Of a stretch of 64,000 bases of DNA, positions 26,967 through 34,285 are shown piece by piece. Source of the DNA: Planctomycetaceae bacterium (GTDB lineage: Bacteria > Planctomycetota > Planctomycetia > Planctomycetales > Planctomycetaceae); assembly GCA_041398785.1 (NCBI GenBank), contig JAWKUA010000001.1:372001-436000 (forward strand), given 5' to 3'. How positions within the stretch are numbered: the first letter of the stretch is position 1; the number at the start of each line of letters is the position of its first letter. The translations under genes and the position numbers were made by a program. The notes below the pieces were generated by a model. It saw only the letters and a program-made list of their open reading frames with translations, was not told where the DNA came from and did not search any database.

Positions 26967-27404
26967 ATGACCATGAGAACATTGACGATCCTTGCGGTAA
27001 TGGCCTGCTGTGTCCGCGCGGAAGCTCAGAGGCCGGACCTGGCCGCGTGTCCCTGCGGACCGGACTGGATTGTGGGAGCCGACCGGGCACTGATACCGCA
27101 GGACTGGTACGGCGCAAACTTCCGTCCGGCCTGCAACCGGCACGACGCGTGCCTGAACGCCGGCTGCGACAGCCGAGGACGATGTGACAGGCAGTTTCGG
27201 CGAGACCTGCTGGCCTCCTGCCGAAATTCCGCACGACCGGGTGAATGTCGACGAGTGTCGAACATCATGTACCGTGCCGTTCGCTCATACGGCGGACGCG
27301 ACTTGTCGCCGTACGAACAGCAGGCGGCCATCAATCGCCTGCGAGAAGCGAACGCTCGCTACGGAAGAAATCCCTATCCGGGCTACGCAGGCTATGGATG
27401 GTAG
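26967..27404 (+). CDS. Secreted phospholipase A2-like protein
   Basis: A 145-residue protein with a signal peptide (TILAVMACCVRAEA). The core NFRPACNRHDACLNAGC carries the phospholipase A2 active-site arrangement: Cys56-x2-His59-Asp60-x-Cys62, then further Cys (C67, C73) for disulphides. It would hydrolyse the sn-2 ester of phospholipids or serve as a related lipid-binding protein. GGAG lies four bases before ATG 26967; the second ATG at 26973 has better spacing and may be the real start. The C terminus is Tyr/Gly-rich (YGRNPYPGYAGYGW). Confidence 0.78.
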   Translation: MTMRTLTILAVMACCVRAEAQRPDLAACPCGPDWIVGADRALIPQDWYGANFRPACNRHDACLNAGCDSRGRCDRQFRRDLLASCRNSARPGECRRVSNIMYRAVRSYGGRDLSPYEQQAAINRLREANARYGRNPYPGYAGYGW

Positions 27405-27650
27405 CTCGCCGGATCCTGCCGACGGTGATTGCGCGAATCGAACCTTGCTGTGATCACCCGGAGTCGCGGCTTCGCACGGAGCCGCCAACGTATCCTGGCC
27501 GGGTTGTGCCACGGATTGCACAGTCCGGTCGCTTGCGGGTTGCCACGGATCGACGGTGACCGGCACTCCGGCAGTTGACACTCACGTGACAGCCATTCGA
27601 TGAAAGACCCGGCGCTGTTGGAACATCGCTGCCGGCAGCGGCGGCTCGTG

Positions 27651-28025
27651 TCAACAGGCTGAACCGATTGGGGACTGTTCGGAGGACACCTGCACGTCGT
27701 TCGTCAGGCGGTCCACGTCAGGAATCGCCAGCACGGATTGCTGCGCTATCTGCTTCAGATGCCAGCTTGGCACCTGACCTCGCAGCCAAACATTTCCGCG
27801 GCTGACTCCGACCGCCACGCGCTGAAGTTCGCCAAAGCCGGATCGGCGAAACGACTGCTGGATTGTCTCCAACAGTCGATCGTCGTCGGCACTTCGCGGC
27901 GAATCCGGTTCAGAAAGAGTGACATGCTGTCGAAGGTTGTCGGCGAAGTCGCTTACCGGCTGCGGTGCGGACAGCGTCCTGTCAGACACCCTTCGGCCGG
28001 CGTTCAACAGTGAGGTAATCGTCAT
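27651..28025 (-). CDS. BON-domain protein
   Basis: A 124-residue protein starting at ATG 28025 with AAGGAG six bases upstream. Residues about 50-115 form one BON domain: DRLLETIQQSFRRSGFGELQ, VAVGVSRGNVWLRGQVPSWH and VLAIPDVDRLTNDVQV give the characteristic alpha-beta-beta-alpha-beta pattern with the central Gly. BON domains bind phospholipid or peptidoglycan surfaces. No clear signal peptide is visible, so its compartment is uncertain. Confidence 0.82.
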   Translation of the reverse strand: MTITSLLNAGRRVSDRTLSAPQPVSDFADNLRQHVTLSEPDSPRSADDDRLLETIQQSFRRSGFGELQRVAVGVSRGNVWLRGQVPSWHLKQIAQQSVLAIPDVDRLTNDVQVSSEQSPIGSAC

Positions 28026-28214
28026 TGAGAGCTCCTTGTAGCCACGATGTGCGTTGAAGGACGGTGCACGCCACAACAGCGAGCCGGTGGAGCCATCATT
28101 ACCTCGCTGTGTGAATTCCGCATCAAGAAATGACGGTCAACTCGTGTCAGGAGTTTTTCCACACGCAGCCTGCGAAAGCCGGCATCGCGCGGATGTCGCC
28201 GATTTCAGAATCGT

Positions 28215-31200
28215 TTACGGCGTCAGCAGGTCATCAACGGACTCTGACAGCACTTCGTCCAGAACCTGCAAATCGCTGTCCGGGGGACTCGCGGGTTCAG
28301 GGCTGGCCGCCAACGCTGCAGTTTGAGTGCTGGTCCGCGAAGACTGATAGGTTCCCGCCGACCCGGATGATGCCGTAGTCGGAACTGACGGTGGTGCTGT
28401 CGGCGGTGCCGGATACCACTCCGACGACGCGAAGCCCGGACCGAACAAACCGGGAAACGACGTGGGCGGCATCGCCAGAAAGTGCTGGAACACGATCACG
28501 GCATCGGAAATGTTCAGAATCGCGTCACCGTTCATGTCCGCGAACAGGGAATAACCAGCGCCGCCGGGCTGGGCCAGAAAATTCTGAAACACCAGCACCG
28601 CGTCGCTGATGTTGACCAGTCCGCTGCGATTGGCATCGCCGGGATTAACAACGAAGTGGAAATTGAAATCGTTCGCGGGGTGTCCCTGGGGAGCCGGTCC
28701 GCCGGAAACTGAGTCGACCTGGTTGACGAAGTCGCCGTCCAGCGGATCGCCACTGACGCTCAGCACGGTGTCCTGGATCTCCAGTCGCAGCGCGTCGACC
28801 GGCAGCGCGGCATTCAGATCGATGATCATCTGATTTCCGACGACGTTGATCTGGCTGATTGACGGTGACGAGTTGACGGCATGAATTGAAACGTTGCCGT
28901 TGGCGACGACCGAGCCGGCATCAATGTCCTGGCTGAACGTCACCACCAATCGCCGGATATTCGACCACGGCAGCGGCTTTGTCTGAGTTGCCGCACCGGT
29001 CAGGACCGAATAGCCGATTCCCGCGCCGGAACCCGCCGGCGCGCCGTCCGACGTATCGCGGAAAGCTGCAGACCATGACGTGGAGCTGACCTGTAAGTCA
29101 CGCACCTGCATCCTCGTGACCCCGGCAACCTGCAGCACGGAGATCGCACCGCGATTGGCGCCACCGTCGTCTCGACCGGGAATTCCCACGACCAGCTCGC
29201 TGACGCCGTCGCCGTTCAGGTCGCCTGCGTACGAAACGGCGGCTCCGAAGTTGTCCGCGTTGTTCAGCGCTCCGGTGAAGCTTCCCTGAGTATCGCTGAC
29301 CTTCTGCTGAGACTTCACCGTCCCGTCGGTGTGCATCAGCAACACGTAGGCTGCTCCGCGATCGGTTCCGCCGTCGTCGTCGCCCAGTGCTCCCACGACC
29401 AGGTCCGTCACGTAGTCTCCGTCCAGATCGCCGATCGCAGTGATCGAGCTTCCGAACTGATCGCTGACATCCAGTGCCGCCGAAAAGCCGCCGGTCGTGC
29501 TGCTGATCTTCTGGTGCGACTTCACGGTTCCGTCGGAGTTCAGGAACAGCACGTAGATGGCGCCGCCATCGGCGCTTCCGTCGTCATCCCCGGATGCTCC
29601 CACGGCAAGATCGGGGACACCATCGGCATCGAGATCGCCGACACCTGCCACCGATGACGCGAAGGAATCACCGTCCAGCAGCGCTGCGGTGAAGTTGCCG
29701 GATGTATTGCTGATCTTCTGAAGCGCCTTTACTGTGGCATTGGCGTTCATGAACAGCACATACGCGGCTCCGCGGTCTGTGCCGCCGTCGTCATCGAACG
29801 GCGCGCCAACGACCATGTCGCGGACACCGTCGCCGTCGAGATCGCCGATGCTGGCGACGGAAGTGCCGAAGCCATCCGAATCGTCCAGCGATCCCGCAAA
29901 CGGACCGGAGGCGTCACCGATTTTCCCGGCTGACTTCACGCTTCCGTCGGGATTCAAAAACAGAGTATACACCGCACCGCGATCGGTTCCGCCGTCGTCA
30001 TCGCCGGGGGCGCCCGCGACGATGTCGACGACCTGATCGCCGTTCAGGTCGCCGAGTTTGGCCAGCGAGCGACCGAATTCGTCGCCGTGACCGAGCACGC
30101 CGCCGAACCCGCCTTCGGAATCACTGATCTTCTGATGAGACCTGACCGAGCCATCGGCATTCAGAAACAGAACGTAGACGGCCCCGCGAGACGGACCGCC
30201 GTCGTCATCGCCGGGGGCACCGACCACCAGGTCCGGTATTCCGTCATGGTCCAGGTCACCAACGGATGTGACGGCGGCACCGAACTGATCGAAGTTTTCC
30301 AGAACGGCTGTGAAGCTTCCGGCCGTATTGCTGATTCGCGTGTCAGACGTCACGACTCCGGCGGAAGGCTGGTAGCTGCCGAAGTTCAGATCCTGCTGAA
30401 TCCGGTCAGCCAGGACGGTGACGCGATACGCTCCATCAGTCGCGGCGACGTATTCCAGAGCGTCCAAACCGGTGACCTGTGACAGCGACAGCAGCGGCGA
30501 CTGAGCCCCAGTGATCGGGTCAACAATCATCAGGCCGGTGGCATTCTGTGTGGGCATGACAAATTCTGATCCGAACGTTGCAAAGCCGTATGCGTTGAAT
30601 GCCGGATTTGCCACGGACAGCAATGTGGCGACGCCGTTCGTCAGATCGAATTCGTAGAACTCATCGTCTGCGTTGTCAAAAAGGAGGAATTTGCGGCGAA
30701 CGGGATCGAATGACACGCCGCTGGTAGCGGTCATGCCGGGGTTTCCCGGACCGATCACGGTTCCCGCGCCGGTGGCCCGGTCGAAAGCCATGAGTCCGTT
30801 GCCGCCGGTCGTCGAACCGGCTCCGTAAAGCGTGTCGGTGAGCGGATCGTACGCCAGTCCCCACGCGGCGTTTCTCCCGACGGCACCGATCAGCGTCGCC
30901 TGGCCGGTAGCCGGATCGACAGAATAGAGACCATCCGTATTTGTTCCTGACAGCGCGTACAATTCGCCATTGCGAGTGACCGTCAGCCCGTGGATGTTCG
31001 CACCCAGCGCACCGATCGTGCTGACCTGGCCGGTGGCGGCATCGATTGTGACCAGGTTATCCGGGCCGGCGTCAACACCGTAAAAGAACGCCGGCCTGTT
31101 CCCCGGTGCGGTCTCCACGTGACCGGCGGGGACAAGTTCGCGAATCGTGTAGTCGCCTGTCGGCAGATTCATAAACAGGAAGTTCCCGCCGGTATCGGTC

Positions 31201-33980
31201 ACGTCGAAGAGTTCACCGGCGTCGAGCATTCCGTTGTCGTTTGAATCGAGGTAGACAGTCACTCCCGACACGGGGTTCTCACCGGAATCACGAACGCCGT
31301 TGGCATTCGTGTCTTCGAACTTTGTACCGCTGATCGAACCTGTGGCTCTAATGTTGCCGAAATCGAGTCCGGTGATCGTCGGCGAGGAACCAACCGTGAT
31401 GCGATGGCTGCCATCAGCGCCGCCTCCGCCGCCGAGACCTGACATGTCAAAACCAGTCTGAAAGCTGCGGATCAGCGTTCCATCGGGAGCGTATACCAGC
31501 ACGGTACCGGACAGGTCATTGAAGCCCAGGTAGATTTCCCCGCTGACACTTGTGATTCCGAAATTGTCACCGTTGCTGACGGGTGCGTGTGTGAATGTGC
31601 TGTTGACCGATCCGTCCGCAGGATTCAGCAGAGCGACCTGGTTTGAGGATCCGACAGCACCGACAAGCTGACCGCCCGCAGCGTCCGGCAATTCACCGAG
31701 ACCTCCAAACGGATTGAAGTTGCCTCCGGCGCTTAACTGAATCGTGCTTGTAAGCGTCATTGTGACCGGGTCGACGACTTCAATGACGTCGGCGAACGGA
31801 TCATTGACATAGATTGAACCATTCAGCGCCGCGACGCCGTCCCAGCGTCCGGTGGCGTCCAGTCCGAGCGAACCGAGCACTGCACCGGTGTCCGGATTCA
31901 GCTTGTACAGCGTGTCCGTGTTCGCATCGACCAGAAACAGGGAGTTTCCGTCAAATGCCAGGCCGCTGGTCAGGGTGATCGCCCCGACGGCGGGTACAAA
32001 GGACGCCAGCGTCAGGCCAGTCTGCGGATCGACCTCCACAATGCGTGACGGGCTGGACGGATTGAAATCGATGGCAAACAGCCGGGGGATTTCCGTAACG
32101 GGAAACGTCTTGCGATAGCCATCCGGAACCACTTCCCGCACAACGTAGTCGCCGGCCGGGACGTCTGTGAAGGTATAGTCTCCGACCGCATCGGTGACGG
32201 CGAACGGTTCGATTTCTGTCGTCAGCCTGAGATTGTCGAGCACCACAGAACCGGCATTTGCCGATGTTGCATACAGGTACGCCATCCCCGGTGCAAAGAT
32301 CGTGACGGTTCCGAATTGATTCAGCGCCAGCACGCCGGTTGTTTTGGACGCAATCAGGTTTCCGGCGGCATCAAACGCCTGCAACAGCCCGGCGGTATTC
32401 GCTGTCGCCGCGGTGAAATCCAGACTCACGGACGGAACGGAACCGTTGAGTTCCACCTTCATCCGTGCCGGGAACTGTGAGGACTTCGACCACGTCGTGC
32501 CGTCCGCGTCGTAGGTAAACGCGTACTGCCCGGTCGAAGTCGTTCCGGAAGGGACCTGAATGGTGCCTACGGGACTCGTTTGTCCGGAGCCGTATTCGGC
32601 GGTCAGCGTGACTTCCGGAAGCACGTTTGAAACGTCCATATTCGGATAGTTGTCCGGTTCCAGGCTGATTTCTCCGGTACCGTCAAGCAGGGCGTTGTCG
32701 TTCAGGTCCAGGTAGATGGTGATTCCCGCCATTCCGTCTTCACCCGCGTCGCGCTGACCGTTTCCGTTGATGTCTTCGAACTTGGTACCGCTCAGCGTGG
32801 CTGTTTCATCGTCGCTGGTCGTCACGGTGACGATCTCGTCAGCAACGGCGTCAAAGTCATCATCACTGGCTGCGGCGTCGATGCTGATGGTGATTGCCGT
32901 CGACTGATAGCCGTCAAAAACGCCGTCATCAATTCCTGTCACAGTGACCGTCTGCGGCTGATTCCAGTTTGCCGGTGTGAATGTCAGCGGCGAGAGATCA
33001 ACCGTCACTTCGCCGGGGTCGCCGCTGGTGATAGTCACAACGACGTTGACGGCCGGTTGTGCGTTCAGCACGACGTCAAATGTGTCGGTCGTGCCGGACT
33101 CACTCACGCTTGTTCCGCCGCCGGTTTCGGTCACAGTGATGCCGGCGATGTCGTCATCCACGGTTGTAACGCTCGTTGTTGAATCAGACAGCGGGTCAAA
33201 GTCGTCGTCGGAATTCTGGTCATCAACACTGATTGTGATCAGGCTGACCCGGTCGCCGTCGATGATCGCATCGTCCACACCGGTCAGGGTCACAATCTGA
33301 AGTGTGCTCCAGTTGGAAGGGGTGAATGTCAGAACGGCCGCATCGGCCGTCACTTCGCTTTCGTCGCTGCTGGTGACAAACAACACGACATTGCTGGTCG
33401 GCTGGGCGTCGAGTACGACGCTGATCGTATCCCAGGCGCCAGATTCACTGACGGAGGTCACGCCGCCGTATTCCGTCACAGTGAAGCCGGCAACGTCGTC
33501 GTCCGCGTTGCTGAAGTCGACAAGCACGTCCGGCAGCGGGTCGTACAGGTCATCACTGTTCGCATCATCAACGGCAATGGTGATTGTCGAAGTCTGCAAT
33601 CCGTCAATCAGGTAATCGGCGACTCCCGTCAGAGTCACCGTCTGCACGGTATCCCAGTTCGCCGGAGTGAACAGAAGTGTCTGCGAGTCGACAACGCCCT
33701 CCGTCGTATCGTTGCTGGTGATCGTCAGCGTGACGTTTGAGGCGGGTGGCGCATCCAGCACGACGCCGAAGGAATCCGTCGAGTTCGATTCGCTGACCTG
33801 CAGTCCGCCGGGCGGAACGTTCGAGATCGTAATTCCGGGCACCGGCGGCGCTTCGACGTTGATGGAAACTGTCGCCGTCGACGTGGCTCCGTCGGAATCG
33901 ATGGCTGTGTATTCAAACGAATCCAGGCCGGAGTATCCCGGATCCGGCGTGTATTCGAAGGCCCCCGTGCTTTGCATCAC
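28215..33980 (-). CDS. C-terminal part of giant modular surface protein (frameshifted gene)
   Basis: About 1920 residues. The order is: end of a cadherin-like domain (GAFEYTPDPGYSGLDSFEYT), three Calx-beta-like repeats of about 115 residues (each with VSES, FTPANW/FTPSNW and ITISVDD-type motifs), two SdrD-B-like domains (GTKFEDINGNGQRDAGE and GTKFEDTNANGVRDSGE) each followed by a propeller-like region, six FG-GAP-like repeats of about 65 residues (VGDLDGDGVPDLVVGAPxDDDGG pattern, about 29.1-30.3 kb), and a C-terminal dockerin type I pair (GDANRSGLVNISDAVLVFQ and DMNGDAILNISDAVIVFQ). No proper start or signal peptide exists in this frame; it reads as the continuation of the gene at 34193-37072. 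Confidence 0.85.
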   Translation of the reverse strand: MMQSTGAFEYTPDPGYSGLDSFEYTAIDSDGATSTATVSINVEAPPVPGITISNVPPGGLQVSESNSTDSFGVVLDAPPASNVTLTITSNDTTEGVVDSQTLLFTPANWDTVQTVTLTGVADYLIDGLQTSTITIAVDDANSDDLYDPLPDVLVDFSNADDDVAGFTVTEYGGVTSVSESGAWDTISVVLDAQPTSNVVLFVTSSDESEVTADAAVLTFTPSNWSTLQIVTLTGVDDAIIDGDRVSLITISVDDQNSDDDFDPLSDSTTSVTTVDDDIAGITVTETGGGTSVSESGTTDTFDVVLNAQPAVNVVVTITSGDPGEVTVDLSPLTFTPANWNQPQTVTVTGIDDGVFDGYQSTAITISIDAAASDDDFDAVADEIVTVTTSDDETATLSGTKFEDINGNGQRDAGEDGMAGITIYLDLNDNALLDGTGEISLEPDNYPNMDVSNVLPEVTLTAEYGSGQTSPVGTIQVPSGTTSTGQYAFTYDADGTTWSKSSQFPARMKVELNGSVPSVSLDFTAATANTAGLLQAFDAAGNLIASKTTGVLALNQFGTVTIFAPGMAYLYATSANAGSVVLDNLRLTTEIEPFAVTDAVGDYTFTDVPAGDYVVREVVPDGYRKTFPVTEIPRLFAIDFNPSSPSRIVEVDPQTGLTLASFVPAVGAITLTSGLAFDGNSLFLVDANTDTLYKLNPDTGAVLGSLGLDATGRWDGVAALNGSIYVNDPFADVIEVVDPVTMTLTSTIQLSAGGNFNPFGGLGELPDAAGGQLVGAVGSSNQVALLNPADGSVNSTFTHAPVSNGDNFGITSVSGEIYLGFNDLSGTVLVYAPDGTLIRSFQTGFDMSGLGGGGGADGSHRITVGSSPTITGLDFGNIRATGSISGTKFEDTNANGVRDSGENPVSGVTVYLDSNDNGMLDAGELFDVTDTGGNFLFMNLPTGDYTIRELVPAGHVETAPGNRPAFFYGVDAGPDNLVTIDAATGQVSTIGALGANIHGLTVTRNGELYALSGTNTDGLYSVDPATGQATLIGAVGRNAAWGLAYDPLTDTLYGAGSTTGGNGLMAFDRATGAGTVIGPGNPGMTATSGVSFDPVRRKFLLFDNADDEFYEFDLTNGVATLLSVANPAFNAYGFATFGSEFVMPTQNATGLMIVDPITGAQSPLLSLSQVTGLDALEYVAATDGAYRVTVLADRIQQDLNFGSYQPSAGVVTSDTRISNTAGSFTAVLENFDQFGAAVTSVGDLDHDGIPDLVVGAPGDDDGGPSRGAVYVLFLNADGSVRSHQKISDSEGGFGGVLGHGDEFGRSLAKLGDLNGDQVVDIVAGAPGDDDGGTDRGAVYTLFLNPDGSVKSAGKIGDASGPFAGSLDDSDGFGTSVASIGDLDGDGVRDMVVGAPFDDDGGTDRGAAYVLFMNANATVKALQKISNTSGNFTAALLDGDSFASSVAGVGDLDADGVPDLAVGASGDDDGSADGGAIYVLFLNSDGTVKSHQKISSTTGGFSAALDVSDQFGSSITAIGDLDGDYVTDLVVGALGDDDGGTDRGAAYVLLMHTDGTVKSQQKVSDTQGSFTGALNNADNFGAAVSYAGDLNGDGVSELVVGIPGRDDGGANRGAISVLQVAGVTRMQVRDLQVSSTSWSAAFRDTSDGAPAGSGAGIGYSVLTGAATQTKPLPWSNIRRLVVTFSQDIDAGSVVANGNVSIHAVNSSPSISQINVVGNQMIIDLNAALPVDALRLEIQDTVLSVSGDPLDGDFVNQVDSVSGGPAPQGHPANDFNFHFVVNPGDANRSGLVNISDAVLVFQNFLAQPGGAGYSLFADMNGDAILNISDAVIVFQHFLAMPPTSFPGLFGPGFASSEWYPAPPTAPPSVPTTASSGSAGTYQSSRTSTQTAALAASPEPASPPDSDLQVLDEVLSESVDDLLTP

Positions 33981-33984
33981 CAGG

Positions 33985-34285
33985 GTGCCGTGCGCCCGGC
34001 GATGTTGTTCCGACTACTCGCAGAAGTCCGTCGCTTTCCGTGTCGTTGAGCAGGACGCCGGATTCGTTCTGATGCGTTGATCGGTAGTCGATGGTTCCTC
34101 GCAGCGCCGGAGTTCTCGATTCCGTGTACTGCACGAATTCCGCCGCGAAGCGAATCAGAATGTTCGCGGCGTCATATTCGATTTCGAGGACTTCAAATGA
34201 GCCAACGTGACGCGTGGAACCGCGCCCATTGCCGCTGATATCCAGCAGCGCGTGAGCCGTTGCTGCCGTTGCGAGTCGCGACCGG
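33985..34285 (-). pseudogene. Double-frameshift junction inside the giant surface-protein gene
   Basis: Between about 34285 and 33985 the coding sense continues in a third frame, giving RLATAATAHALLDISGNGRG, then VGSFEVLEIEYDAANILIRF and GVLLNDTESDGLLRVV. The upstream gene stops at 34193 only because of a +1 shift near 34265-34285. A second +1 shift near 33985-34005 returns to the frame of the downstream piece (HGTLVMQSTGAFEYTPD). Restoring both makes one open gene from 37072 to 28215. Either the gene is recently broken or the base calls here contain errors. Confidence 0.72.
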
